Source: Dipteris shenzhenensis (lineage: Eukaryota; Polypodiophyta; Polypodiopsida; Gleicheniales). Taken from it: a stretch of 64,000 nt of DNA. The notes beneath the pieces are model-generated. The model was not told where the DNA came from. It did no database searches and saw only the letters and a list, made by a program, of their open reading frames with translations. The translations under genes were made by a program, and so were the position numbers. Shown one piece after another: positions 10,432-22,860 of the stretch (its first letter is position 1; each line of letters begins with the position of its first letter). Location: NCBI GenBank assembly GCA_047967505.1, contig CM106538.1; one strand, given 5' to 3'.

Positions 10432-11525
10432 CCATCTTTCTAGCAGTGCCAGCTTGGGGATCCAACAATGCCGCTATTTCAGCTCGTAATTACCCAAGGC
10501 GATTTACAGATCTTATTTCCATAGCGACCATGTGCATGTGAAGAACAAGAGTTTTTTTAAGGAAGAGTGTACCGTGTATTAGGGTTTCTTTTGTTGGGCA
10601 AATTGAAGGTTTTTTCCCACGTGCCGTGCTCGCTCTAAGTGTCTCTCAAGGTGTTGTATAGCTCTAAAGTTCCTCGCTTTTCTCCTTGGTGTTCCTTTGC
10701 TAACAAGCAATGTTTAGATGCCCATAAAGGGACACACTTGTAATGAAATGACTTTAAATCATATCCTAGATGTATGGAATTCTTTTATTTTATATGTACT
10801 ATTACGACATTTGGACTACTATCAATGCATATAAATTTAGGGTGTATGAAGATATTGTTGCATGACCTACCTAGACCTATAAATATTAGCATAGTCACAA
10901 GGTCATGCAAAATAACAAATTGGGTCCTATAGGATGTTGACAAAGAGCATGAAGCATTTTATCTTATATTCCTTATTTTGGAATGAGGTGTCGATCAAGG
11001 GGCTAGCCATGTGTCCTTCATATAGCTCTTCTCCTATCTAGGACAATTGAAGAACTATGTCATTGGATTACATCTAGGAATTTTGGACCATTGGATTTGT
11101 TTTTGCACGCTGAGAGTCCCTTCCAACCATTTCACGATTTCTTTAAACTATCGCGAGTTTCTTGGTAATCGTTCATCTCCCATTGTGTGCACAATAACAG
11201 TAAAGAACTTGGCGAGTGGAGCGAGGACCTGATGATCCCAGATGGATTCTTGAACCATGTCGAAGAAAGCATTAGTTCGAAAGAATGACACCTATGGCAC
11301 TTCGATGAACGAAATCCCAGATGTGATTAGGAAGCATGGAAACATATGATCAGGAATCAAAACACGAGCTTGCATGATAGTCCTCGGCTGAGTGTTGCAC
11401 TGATTTGTGGTTGAAGATTTGAGGACGATGGCAAGGTAGAGGCAATCCCGCACCCCCTTCCGCAAACCATAGACGAAGTAGAGCACCTTCATCTTGAGCC
11501 AAAAATTCATGTATAGAATCGTTAC
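10432..11525. other. 3' flank of the FAP3-like gene, nothing else recognised
   Basis: This stretch presumably starts with the 3' UTR of the gene ending at 10431. No canonical AATAAA was seen in the next 300 bases. No other gene or element was recognised. Confidence 0.4.
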
Positions 11526-11975
11526 AAACCCACTTCCAGGTGCATTATTCGCACATGCACGTGTTCAATGAGCACCCTGCTTTGCACGCACATCAATACC
11601 ACCTATGTCGAGACATGTACAAAGTGTCGTCCCCATCAGATATGGTTCGCACGGTCGATCACCCATCCAACAATGTTTTTTACCTTAGAGTGTCTTGCAC
11701 AATCATCAAAAAACACGCTCCAAGCTATGTTATTTGAAGGCATATGTATCTGATGGGCATTCTGATTTGCATGCATGTTAATACTGTCTATTTAGAGGCA
11801 CATGGAAAGTATTGTGCCCATCTGATAATGTGGTTCTCATGGTCGATCACACATCAAGCCATGTTTTTCAAGTAGAGTCATGCATGATCATCAAAAAACC
11901 CATTTCCAGGTGTGTTATTCACACATGAACTTATCTGATGGACATTACCCTTTGCACGCATGTCAATCCTAAAGA
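11526..11975. repeat. 185-bp tandem repeat, about 2.4 copies
   Basis: Copies start at 11526, 11711 and 11896 (the last partial), an exact 185-bp period. Each opens with 'aaac.c.c.ttccaggt.tgttattc' or a close variant, and each contains 'tttgca(c/t)gca..t.aat'. The copies are diverged by perhaps a quarter. The period is in the range of plant satellites. Confidence 0.8.
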
Positions 11976-12100
11976 TAATCAGATTTGCAAACACTAGAGA
12001 AACCGATTGATTGGTTATATAGTTGGTGATGTTGGAGGTATAGGTGGTGGAGCAATGGCTTGTAGATCAGGATCAATGGGAGCCTACAAAGTGATAGATG

Positions 12101-12301
12101 TTTTTGGGTGAACAAGGTCTAATTTCATTGTTTCACTTCTGTCTGTGCCAGTCATAGTGATTGTGATGTTGATGCATGGTCTGTTGGTTATGCTATTTTT
12201 GGGTGAACAGGTTCTAATTTCATTGTTTCACTTTTGTTTGCACCAGTCATAGCCGAAGCAGTCGATTGCAATGTTGATGCATGGTCTACTGGTTATGCTG
12301 T
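12101..12301. repeat. 95-bp tandem repeat, two copies
   Basis: The unit 'tttttgggtgaacaaggtct' and following sequence, ending 'gttgatgcatggtct.(c/t)tggttatgct', starts at 12101 and again at 12196. The second copy has a short insertion after 'ccagtcatag'. Confidence 0.8.
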
Positions 12302-14970
12302 AGGAATGGAGAGCAGCGGTTCTTTAGCAAAGATAAGGGTTCATGCAAAGAGACAGTAGTGTTGGTTTGGGTCATATATTGAATACCCTTTGACTCCATA
12401 AGGTTCATCAATTTCATTGCATACACCTTCACGAGGGCAATGTGCAAGGACTAGATGAAGATCTTCAACGATCACCTTGTGCACAAGTCAAAACGTCAAG
12501 AAATGCCATTAAGATCACCGTGTTTTGAAAGAATCATTATGTGCATGATCCACTTTGTTACCCAAAATAGGTTTCCATGGAGCTTAAAGTACCACTTCCT
12601 TTTTACAATCTCTGTTGGATTGGAGATGGCAAGGCTATCGGAGCGGGTTCTAAAGAAGAGTAGCTAGCGACCATTCTAGATGTGTGTTTTGCCAGCAGTA
12701 GCATGCATTGCTTTGAAGCCAGAAGACATCGGCATGACATGAATACTTTGAGGTTTACATAGATTTGCAGTCTGTCTTTCATAGAGATGGCATGTTGAAG
12801 ATGTAGTCACTTTTAGAGGGATCTGTGCCTTCAAGTGCAACCAAAGTGTCATTGCTACAACCGATGAGTTTAAAATTAGGATGATACAGTTTGCAAACAA
12901 ATTGGTCAAATCAACTAGCAAAAATGTAGTTGGACAAATGCAAGCATGTTCCAGATGGTATATGCAAAATCAAATCCCCATGCAGCTGGGTGATGCGAGT
13001 GCATTCATCAAGACAAAGGATGATCCATTACAATGAACTTCTTTATCAAATTTACATGTACAAATTGCCATCCATGTCTAGAGTTAGCCGTCGTGGGATG
13101 AGCAAGATTGTTGTGCTGGACCATTGATGTTGAAGAAGATAGTACGTAGTTATCAATCTCAATGTAGCTCGATTGAATGGCTGCCCCCATTGTTGCTTTC
13201 AGAGATCCCATACTCCAGTAAACCGAAGAAGAGGGTTGGTTGTAGTAATTAAGCTGAAGGACTCTTGAATCTTTGAAGTGGAGAGAGAACCTGCTAGAGA
13301 CGATTGGGAAACTCAAGCTTTGGTCAAGAAGGATGGTATCCGTGGGGATTCAGAAGCTCTCCTAGATGACATTAGTTGGGCTTGACATTGGTTGGGCTCA
13401 TGGGCTGATGAAGAGCAAGAGATTTCCGGTGTCAAGGGGATGGGATTACGGTGGGAGGTGTTGGAGGACCAAATGTGGGTGGTGGAATTAAAGAGCTGGA
13501 CATCGTCAAAGTAGAAGACTATGAAGGAGGAGGAAGCCAATGTGGAGAGAGTGAAGAAAGAGGAAGGGCAGACAGGGAGGTCACAGTTAGCAACCAAAAC
13601 AGTGGCCTTGGGAGTCCAGGGGCGAGGAGATGGGCAGAGGGGGAGGCAGAAGACACGGCACACAAGGGGAGCTTGAAGGTGGTGGAAGGGCTGAACAAGG
13701 GTGGCCCAGGTGTAGCACGCTGCTTGTAGTGTTGTGCTCATAGCAGCAGTGCATAGATGTGCCATTTAAATGCTAAAGAGGGAGCTTTCCTTTATTCATT
13801 TGGTAGAAAGGAGTTGACACTTGATCAACAATACTCAAATTGGTGAAAGTTAGACTTTTGAGTCTTTTCAATGACCAACAATAATACTAAAGGACTTTTA
13901 AATAAGAAAAATTTCAAATTGTCTTCTTTGATCAAGTAAGAACATTACAAAAGGAGACAATGGGCTTATACATGAGTATTCAATGCATTAATGCTTGAGC
14001 CCCTTTGAATACCGATCACTATTCACAAGTGGGGCGCCAAATGTTGGGCCTCTTCTACAATGTACTAAAATGAGCTACCATCAAGGTGTTTTTCTTGAAC
14101 AAAACTTTCATTTGGATGTAAGCCCATTTTGGTGCTATGCTAATTTTGGCAACAATTAATTTGATTTTCTAGCAAGAAGGCAAGTACTTCTTTGCCACAA
14201 GCTTTGGTGGTTGAGATCTTAGTAAGATAGCAACAATTCAAGAATGATTAAGCTCAATTTGAGAGAGATTAGTCTTTGTTGGACATCAAGTGATCCATCT
14301 CTAGAACATGGAATCAAAAGAAAATTAAACAAGCTTTTAAAGCTCACTCAACTTGTCAGGAACCAATGCCTATGTTCCTTCATTTCCTATATCATTTCAT
14401 AGCTTCCATACCTTAATGTGCAAGGCCACCATAAGTGGGTGAACAACCCGATTATAGGCCTCTAGTTGGGAACTAGAAGAAGAATTGAAAAATCCAAGAG
14501 GAGTTGTGCATAACAATTGCGAGTCCACAACATCGCTTGCCAATATTGGTGCTCCATGATTTGAGAGATGTGGAAGGCTTAGCCACATAGCTTGCAAAAA
14601 TCCGATAGAATCCCACCTCCATTTCTAAAACCTTGCTGTATTTGGTTGTCTTCAATCCAAGCAAGGCTACTCATTCCTCTTTGATTCTTTGTAGAATGTC
14701 AAGTGCCATCTCAAACTTTCAATGTGCATCCATACTCCCACTCTTCAAACTACTCTTCTTCAAGAGAATCATCTCATGAATTTTATCCTTTGTTCTATGC
14801 ACTTCTTCAACTCCATCATAGCCAAAGACGGCTTTGCAGTACTATCCAAATCAATACAAAGCCCTGGTTCCATGTTATGCGGATTCTTTTTTGATTATAT
14901 TCCAAACAATACTTTGGATATTCAACTTTTGGTTGCATCTCTCTAGACTCTAAATGTCACCTTCAAGAGC

Positions 14971-15150
14971 TTTGCTTGGCACAAAGCATCAAGAATGATG
15001 AAAAATAGAGATATTGACACAAGCATTGTAGCCACTGAATGATTGCAAGTTTAGGTGCTTTTTGATTGGCACACAATATCAAGAATGATGAAATAAAGAT
15101 ATTGACTCAACCATTGTAGGCACCAAACAATTGTAAGTTTAGGTGGCTTG
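14971..15150. repeat. 90-bp tandem repeat, two copies
   Basis: The copies start at 14971 and 15061. Shared blocks are 'ttggcaca', 'atcaagaatgatgaaa', 'agatattgac' and 'ttg.aagtttaggtg'. Confidence 0.8.
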
Positions 15151-15389
15151 TGTCTAAGAATCGATTTTGTGAGCATGTACACTTTATCTCTAGGATGTTG
15201 TGAAATATTGCATTATGAGCCTAATGAAATGTGTCTTCTATTCTATTTCTTAAGGAAGAGTTGTCATGTGGCAATCCGAGAGAAGTGCCATGTGGAGAGC
15301 TTCCTAAAGAGAGCTAGGTGGAGAGCCTTCAGATGAAAGAGACGAGGTAAGCCACACGTCAAAGAGTTGTTGCCTCCCAAAGAGTGAGC

Positions 15390-15425
15390 TATGTGTGTGG
15401 GTGTGTGTGAGTGTGTGTGTGTGAA
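15390..15425. repeat. GT-rich microsatellite
   Basis: An imperfect (GT)n run is interrupted by GGGT and GAGT. Confidence 0.85.
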
Positions 15426-15863
15426 TGAAGTATCAATCTGACACAACATGGCCAATAATGGTGGTGGGAAAAGTGTTTCAAGATTCTAAGACTATCACAT
15501 GCAAATGGCATAGCCAATGTCTAGAGAACCGCACCGGAGTTGAGGTCACATACAAGACCCTAATTGGACAAGCCACAGGCAAAAAAAATGTCAATAGATA
15601 GGAATTGTAGTAGAAGTTAGCAGGACATCCATTGATGTGCAACAGGGTTCACTTTGCACTAACATTATGAGTTGATAGCAAAACAAGGTTTGTAACATGC
15701 GGCTAATAAATGGTGCAGATGATACTAATAGCTGGCACCTGGGAAACACAAGGCAAATAGTTGATGGAAGCACACGGGTAGAGCACAGAGTCTACAAAGG
15801 AGTCGATATTTAGTTTCTTGACTCAATCCGAGCCTTAGGTGGGCTTTTGCACAATGCATTACC

Positions 15864-16215
15864 TATTGAGATATCGAGCTCCACTCGCGATATGCCAGGG
15901 TGACCGTTGTGCATTTATGTCACCGACTTGTTAGCTACAGATGCGGTTGGTACACCGCCCACGAATAATAGCTGGATGACAGCTATCCTTATCTACACTA
16001 GTTCGTGGCTCAGTTAGTATGCCACCTTAGTTAGTTGAGTTTGGTTTGAGACCCACATATAGGGTTCTTCTATTTCTTTGTACTAGAGTTCTTTTGGCTT
16101 ACACAACTAAGAAGAGGAAAACTGTTTTCAGCCTCTACCTTTGTGTGTATTCCCCCATTGTGCTTGTGAGAAAGCCTCAAGTGAGACTTCTTCCCTCTCT
16201 CCCACTATCTTCACA
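15864..16215 (+). repeat. 5' LTR of family-2 copia (352 bp)
   Basis: The LTR starts TATTGAGATATCGAGC, with the canonical TG decayed to TA, and ends CTTCACA directly before the primer-binding site. It is the same length as the 3' LTR at 49397-49748 and highly similar to it and to 32956-33307 and 41922-42274. No matching target duplication exists because the right end belongs to another element. Confidence 0.9.
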
Positions 16216-16228
16216 TGGTATCAGAGCC
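16216..16228 (+). promoter_or_regulatory. Primer-binding site of family-2 copia
   Basis: TGGTATCAGAGCC follows the LTR end without a gap. It is a perfect match to the tRNA-iMet primer site of plant copia elements. Confidence 0.9.
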
Positions 16229-16762
16229 TTGTTCGTGGAAAGGAGCTCAAGAAAGCAAACCAAGTTCGCAGTGTCCTGGTAAGAGGACCAGTGTTGCTTT
16301 CCTTTTTTCGAGTTTGGGAGCAAATCTCTACAGGTAGCACAGCCGGAAGTGCAAGAGTGCACTGTCTTAGATTGAGACGCCCTTCGCGGTGTGGCGAGAG
16401 GGCATTATATGCTGTGGGAGAGGGCGAACCCGTATGTGACTTGATTTTTCTGATTTGAGGTCATTTCGGGGCCCGTTTTGGAGGCAGAAGTTCTCCGCAG
16501 GCACTCAGAAAAAGGCCCTGTTTGGGCTGTGCGACCACTGTTTTGCAGGTCGGTGAAAAGTTACCGCAGAAATTGCATCGTATGCCTATGCGCAGAGATA
16601 TTGGGAGTTGCAAAATAATCATCCTTATTGCCTGTTGATGCAAAATCGTCACTAGGAAGTGACTGTGTGGTCAAAAACCACTTTCGTCAGGTTTGCAGAT
16701 TTGCCCTTGTGAGGCAGAAGCTGTGTTTTTTGTAGTGACAGAATATTTTGCAGTGTTCTGTA

Positions 16763-18541
16763 ATGGCGTCTGATTCTCTTTCACAGATTGTCACTGAAAA
16801 GCTTGACAAGAACAACTTCCAAGCATGGAAGTTTAGAATGACGAATTTCCTTATGGGAAAAGGCTACTGGGAGTTCATTACAGGAAATGAAGAAGAACCA
16901 GTTCTTCCTAATGTTCCCAATCAATAGGAAATGCAGGCATTTAAAGGATGGCATGAGAGAGCCAGAAAAGTTATGTACTGGCTGTCTATCAGTATTTCAG
17001 ATTTAATGATTGTGCATATTCAGGATGCAAGTACGCCAAAGGTGGCATGGGATACTTTGGCTAAAATGTACAGCACAAATACGCAGGCCAGGAAAATGCA
17101 GCTCAAGCAAGAGCTGCACAATGTGCAAAGAGAAAATATGAGCATCAATGACTACCACATGAAGGTGAAGAAAATTGCGGATGCACTTGCTTCCATTGGG
17201 TCGCCAGTGGATGATGACGATTTAGTTTCTGTGACCTTGAATGGTCTATGAAAGGATTATGCACAGTTCCGGACATCCATTGCCGTCCGTGAAAAATTTC
17301 GTGATTTTGAGGAGTTGATTGCTCTTCTAATTTCTGAAGAGCAGAGAAATGGTGGTGCATCTTCTTCAGGAGGAACTTCAAAAGAAACTGTCTTCTACTC
17401 AAATGCTGGAAGGGGTAGAGGCAGAGGTAGATGAGGCCGATCTGGAGGCCGTGGTAGAAATCAGAATATGCAGCAAACTCAAGAAAACCAGTCCTATGCA
17501 GGAGGATGTGGTAACTCTAGAGGCAGGGGGAGCCAAAGAGGTCGTGGTGGATGGCAAAGAGGCCAAAATGCAAACAGCAATGTTGAATGCTACTACTGTG
17601 GTAAAATGGGGCATATGGCTAAAGATTGCTACAAAAAGCAGAATGACATTATGAATGGAAAATTGTAGCAAGGCAATTATGCATCCTCTAGTAGACAGGG
17701 TGATGACAAAAATGAGCATTTGTTTATGATACAGCATATGACAAATTCTGTGACAAGTGCAGAAGAAAGCAATGATGTGTGGTATGTTGACTCAGGTGCG
17801 TCAAACCACATGACAGGCTGAATGGATGCAGGATGCAAGGAAAATGGAAAAACCAGGATTTGTGGAGACTGGTGATGATACTGCACATCCTATTGTGAAG
17901 ATTGGCAAAATTCCTTTGTCTATGCAGGATGGGAAAAAGAAATACTTGTCTGCTGTATTTCATGTCCCGAACATCACCAAGAACCTGGTTTCTGTTAGTC
18001 AAATGGTTGAGCAGGGCTTGCAGGTCAGATTCAATCCTCATGGATGCTTTGTTGACGATATGAAAAATAATGGTCGCTTGATAGCAAAAGGAAAGAAGAA
18101 GGACAGGATGTTTACGCTGGATGCGGACATGCCTGAATTGAGTGCAGCAATGTTTGCACATGGGACCAGTGTAGTTGCAGATATTGATATCTGGCATAAA
18201 TGCATTGGTCATGTTAATGTACAACGACTTAAATCAATGCAGGCCCAAAATATTGTTGCAGGATTGCCTAAATTCAAGGTTGCAGAAATGCATAAGTGTG
18301 TGAAGCCTGTCAATTTGGAAAACAAGCAAGGAAACCATTTCCTAAGCATGTTCAAGAGAGTAAGAAGCCATTGGAATTAATCCACTCTGATGTGTGGACT
18401 ACTAAAGCTGCATCTATTGGAGGCTGTCATTACTTTGTCACCTTTATTGATGACTACAGCAGAAAAGTTTGGGTGTATTTTATGAAAAAGAAAAGTGAAG
18501 TGTTTGGGCACTTCAAAGTTTTTAAAGCTATGGTTGAAAAA
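16763..18541 (+). pseudogene. Copia gag-protease-integrase, family 2, ending at a recombination junction
   Basis: The gag starts at 16763 (MASDSLSQIV...) and can be followed through capsid, an RG-rich stretch, a CCHC knuckle (CYYCGKMGHMAKDC), 'YVDSGASNHM' protease and 'DIWHKCIGHVN' zinc region into the integrase core ('LIHSDVWTTKA', 'FVTFIDDYSRKVW'). Stops interrupt it, for example after 'PNVPNQ' and 'TLNGL', in the RG stretch and after 'NGKL'. At 18541 the integrase breaks off mid-core after 'FKAMVEK' and continues directly as RNase H of another copia family. Missing are the rest of the integrase and all the reverse transcriptase. The same gene is nearly intact at 38147-41453. Confidence 0.92.
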
Positions 18542-18922
18542 GTGTCATCGGTGAGCAAGAAGCAACCCACAGTTGCTCTTTCTTCTACCGAGGCCGAGTA
18601 CAAATTTGCATGCTTTGCTTCTTGCGAGGTAGTGTGGTTGAGGAGGATTTTGGGTGACATGGGTGCAGTGCAGAACAAGCCTACGCAGTTATCATGTGGC
18701 AATCAGAGTTGCATGGCGATTGCAAAGAACCCAGTGTTCCATGCTCGCACAAAGCACATTGAGATTCAATATCACTTTGTACGCGAGCTCATCATGGATG
18801 GAGAGGTCAACTTGGTGTATTGTCCAACTACAGAGAATGCTGTAGACATCTTCACGAATGCTCTTGGAAGAGAATTGCTGGAGAGGCATCTTCATCAACT
18901 TGGCATTGCACCAAAAAAGTAA
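18542..18922 (+). pseudogene. Copia RNase H, family 1
   Basis: The sequence reads 'KKQPTVALSSTEAEY', 'ASCEVVWLRRIL', 'AKNPVFHARTKHIEIQYHF' and 'AVDIFTNALG', and ends in a stop at about 18922. This is the RNase H domain that closes copia pol. The polypurine tract (18941-18952) and a family-1 LTR follow, so this is the 3' end of a family-1 element. It is fused upstream to family-2 integrase without a frame break. The second catalytic region ('STEAEY') is intact, but the N-terminal part with the first Asp is missing. Confidence 0.9.
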
Positions 18923-18952
18923 GTTCACTTGCGAGTGGACATTGAGGGGGGG

Positions 18953-19646
18953 TGTCAGATATCAATGCTTCACTCTCGTGTAACTACACAAGAACTAGCT
19001 AACTCTACTTATAAGCCCCCCATATGAAGAGAAGGCATTTGAGTAGCTCGGTTATCCGGTAGGTCCTAGTTTGGACACGAGATGGGGGCCATGTGTGGCC
19101 TGACGGCTGGACGGCTTCAGATAGAGTTGGCACACTGCCAACTAGGCTACATGCAAGTGCGGGAAGGCATCCCTTGACTGACCGCACTGAGGGTAGATAG
19201 AGCATTTTTGGGGCAGCCCACTCTCAAGTTGCGGGGCCCATTTGGAGCCTCAGATGATCCCGGATGGCTTTGGGCCGAGCGGAGATGATCCCGATTCTAT
19301 CATATGGTTGGTGGCCTGACCCTCAGTCGATTGTTTTGGTCGGACTGGGTCGGTCACCCAATTGAGCCTAACCGACTATGATTGGTGGCTATATAAGAGC
19401 AAGCCCATGAAGCCCATTTCATCACTGACTACAGCAACCCTGATTCCTTAGCATCTAGCCTTCCTGTTCTACTGTTTCTAGCACACCATCGAAGCTTCTT
19501 TCACAAGAGCGCACGATTGGGAGGCAGTGCCATCTATTGTACTAGTTCTACAGTAATCAAATTTTTGATTCTCCATACTATCTTGTTTTCTCCCTTGCGT
19601 ACGAGATCCTATTATCTGTTGAGCACAGACGTATTATTTTCTTACA
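18953..19646 (+). repeat. 3' LTR of family-1 copia (694 bp)
   Basis: The LTR starts TGTCAGATATCAATGC right after the polypurine tract ATTGAGGGGGGG and ends CTTACA at 19646. The next bases, TCTCA (19647-19651), equal the last five bases of the gypsy LTR at 27542. So the copia was inserted at the very end of a gypsy 5' LTR, the rest of which is missing on the left. Confidence 0.9.
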
Positions 19647-21354
19647 TCTCACTCTATTGGTAATGAAGGTCACTTCAAGTTCTCTCTCTTGATGTCTCTT
19701 TCCTTTCTCCATCGTTTTCTCTTCCAAAGTGCTCAAAAGTGTTGTCTATTCGGCCACTCATTGTGCATACATGGTTTATCTATTTCCCAAGCCACAAAGG
19801 GAGCTCTTCCTTCCTTCTTAGGCAACCTCTATGGGACTTGGATTGTTGATGAAGTTTAAGCATGAAGGTAGTATTCTCCCAAGTCCGCACCAGTAGAAGG
19901 AGTAGGTGTTTTTCATGATAGTTTGGACCCCTGTCAGTATTTTGCTCATAACTTTTCGCTCGATGGTCCGATTTGGACAAAACTTATATCATGCAAAACT
20001 CTCTTCAAGGAGCATCATCTTATTATTTATTATATTATATGTCAAACTAAAAATCTATGACTCTCTATGTGTGACTGTTTTTTTCAGATAGTTTTTACCC
20101 CCGTGCAGTAAACTACCCATATCTTTTCGACCGCTTCTCTGTTTCTTATAAAATTATATCAGAGCAAAGCCCATTTCAAGGCGCATCTCAATATGTGTTT
20201 GAATATTTGATATTATGTCTTTGTTGAAAGTTATGGGTCTCTGTGTCTAATGACAGTTTGCATAGTATTTTGAGCTAATTGTAACGGTATCTATGGGGAA
20301 ATGTTTCCTCGAAACCTACCCATCTGACCCAATCAACCCCTTCAAACTCCTTGATATATATTAGTTCATGTCATTTGAGCTGCAAGATCTTCTTTCAATA
20401 ATGTATCGCTCTTCTCTTTGGCACAGACTAGCTTGTTGAGATTATGGCCTCCGCTGATACTTTCCTTCTCCCTATGCTTGAGTACAACATTACTTGGGAT
20501 GTTACCATCTTCATTCTCACCTAAGGGAGGATAGTATGGTGTGGTCTCTTGGTATAAAAGCTTCTTTTAATGTCCCTTTCTTAGTGATGAATATCTCTAT
20601 CACTTAGTTCGAAAGCAGTAGGAAGTGAAGAGGTGTGTGAAGTTTATTACCCCCAACTTCATGTCACATGTTTTGGTGGAGACACTAGGTATGTTTGGTA
20701 TTGGATTCATCCCACCTTCCTAAACAATCTTGCATGTACTTGATTGCATGTTATGCCTAGTAGAGGCATGTGTTTTCTGATGTGATAAAGAAGATGCCTG
20801 GAAGAACTCTGTTAGAAGAGATTGCAGCCCGTTTAAGAGAACTAGAAGATTGTGAAGGTGATGCTCAAGCTATTCGCACAGTTATCATGATCATATCCTT
20901 TATGTTTGCACTCTTGAATATGTTGGTGAATTGACAATGTCGACAATAGGCACAATGATAGATTGTGGATTGTTTCATGCACTGGGAGTTTGGTGTGAAG
21001 AATAGTTGAGTCTTTGGGTAGTTTTTGACTACAACAGTGGAGTGGTGATTCTCAATTCTTTCAACTTCTTTTGCTATGCAAATGATGAAGCGTACAATAT
21101 CTTGAAGCTGTTATGTGCACTTCCAATTGTGACAAGGGTGATTCTTGAATGCATGTATACACAATGTTTTCATGGTGCTAGTTGGTCACTTATTTTTAAA
21201 GATTTTGTTGAGGATCATATTGTGGAGGGTTTCAACAAGTGGTTATGCATAATAAGTTGGTCTTGGTATACTGACTCTGTGGGATCTTGTTTGGATCTTG
21301 TTTGGGATATTATTTGGATCTTGGTGTTTCCTTTTTGTGTTTTATCATGGTGAA
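19647..21354 (+). mobile_element. 5' leader and N-terminal gag region of gypsy element A
   Basis: The sequence starts with the last five bases of the gypsy LTR and then 'ctctattggtaatgaagg' (probable primer site). It is collinear with the minus-strand leader at 27541-26656. From 20940 on it is also collinear with element E at 29650. Open stretches (e.g. 21006-21353) show no known domain and probably belong to the leader or the gag N-terminus. Confidence 0.7.
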
Positions 21355-22290
21355 CATTCCATTGTTTCAAGGGTCCCAAGGGGAAGAACTGAAGTCTTAT
21401 CTTCGGGATTTTGTTTGAGGATGCTGGCTTTTTGGATGGTCCATGAAGGATCAGGCAAATACTTTGCCTCATTTTCTTGAAGGTGTAGCCTTGAGTTTGC
21501 ATGAGGCCTTGCTGGATTGTACCAAGGAGGACTGGGACCAAGTGGTGGCTGCAACAATCAAGCAGAGATTTGGGTCAATGGAGTCACCAAATGCTTTGAT
21601 GTTGCAATTGGACTAGTTCTATTAAGGGGAGGGTGAGATGGTCTCTGCATTGGCAATCCCATATGAAACTTTATGGACAAAGTATGAAAGGGTAGCTTTG
21701 CGAGCTATGGCATCTGCATAATCAGCCCCTTAAAGTTTCCTAGGGATGGAGCACTTGAAGATGAGCAAATTTGTTATGTCTTTGGAGCCTCGTCTTCGCT
21801 CAAAAGTAATGAGTAAAGATCCAACAACATACGTGGAGGCACTTCGCATTGTGACAAAGAAAGAAGCTTCTCTAATGATCGAATCCTCAGGTGGAGGTAA
21901 TGGGCACTCCTCAGGTACCAAAGTCCTCTGAGTTAGATCATAATATCTCCCAATTGATGGCAGAGTTTGCTGATTTGAAATTGCATTTGGTTAATGCACG
22001 ACAACCTAGAGCACCAAAGAGTGAAGATAGGCCTCGAGATAAGAGTGGGGTCACTTGTTATGAATGTAATGAAAAAGGTCACTATCACCTTGAGTGTCCT
22101 AGATTGAGAAAGAAAGAAGAAAAACAAGTATCTTTGTTAGAAGCTTCTTCAGGGGATGAGCAAAGAGAGGTAATGATGGCTAAATAGGGGCATGGTAAAG
22201 AAAAAGAAGAAGAAGAAAGCAAGGAAGAAGTAGATGAGGAACATTAGGAAGAGGAACACCGTAGTAAGAAAAAGAAGGAATCTAGAAGGA
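21355..22290 (+). pseudogene. Gypsy A gag with zinc knuckle
   Basis: A retrotransposon gag of the type '...FLEGVALSLHEALL..TKEDWDQ' and 'MESPNALMLQLD' is followed after stops by 'SLEPRLRSKVMSKDPTTYVEAL'. A CCHC knuckle (CYECNEKGHYHLEC, near 22055) and a Lys/Glu-rich tail come next. At least five stops or shifts lie in the frame. The parallel gene in element E (30050-30990) shows the same order. Confidence 0.85.
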
Positions 22291-22479
22291 GAATTAGCTA
22301 GTCAGACTTTCCTTTAGGACAAGGCATTGGAAGCTATGACTTGTTGTCCGACCTTAAAGAAAAAGAAGCTCATATCACCTTTGGTCAATTACTTGCTTTG
22401 TCTCCAAAACTATAGAAGGAATGGGGAAAGCTAGCAAGCACAAGAGAGTCAAAGAAGAAAAAGAAGCAAAGTGCCATTC

Positions 22480-22860
22480 CTATTGTTCAAAAGGTAGATA
22501 TAGATGTTGGTGAGATGATGTACCTGTGGTTGGTGTGATCATTGATGGTCAAGTGATTTCTAATGTGTACATTGATGGAGGTGCATCGATTAATGTCATG
22601 AGTGAGAAGACCATTATAAATGCTGATTTAAAATACTCTAGTTGGAAGTTGTGAAGAATCTACAAGTGGATGTGTGTGGAATTTCTATGCCGACTACTTT
22701 TCAGGTGATCCCTACCAAGCCAGATGCACGTGCCTATTCGTTGATTTTGGGAAGGCCCTGGCTATGCAAGGTGAAGGCTGTTTAAAAGTGGGATACTAGA
22801 GAATTGCTTTTGCAGGGAAATGATAAGAACATGCGGTACAACATTAGAAGCCACAAAAAG
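22480..22860 (+). pseudogene. Gypsy A protease
   Basis: 'VIIDGQVISNVYIDGGASINVMS' can be read across frames near 22525-22600, with the catalytic D-G-G-A-S of gypsy proteases. Relative to element E (31275), about 60 bp between 'LKYSS' and 'VKNL' is deleted (near 22636), which removes part of the flap. 'SLILGRPWL' is still seen near 22740. It is not functional. Confidence 0.8.

Larger units (their letters stand above)
12302..15863. other. Unrecognised sequence between the tandem repeats and the chimeric copia
   Basis: No protein family was recognised in any frame. The longest open stretch is a minus-strand run of 150 codons (13765-13313) that is low in complexity and has no known motif. It also contains a 90-bp tandem repeat at 14971 and a GT-rich microsatellite at 15390. 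Confidence 0.4.

Noticed and set aside
13313-13765. 150-codon minus-strand open frame
   Set aside because: Low-complexity Ser/Pro/Thr-rich translation with no motif, a long open frame on the opposite strand as well, and no support for a real gene.
22200-22300. Acidic/basic coiled-coil gene
   Set aside because: The Lys/Glu-rich run is the tail of gypsy gag and occurs equally in element E.
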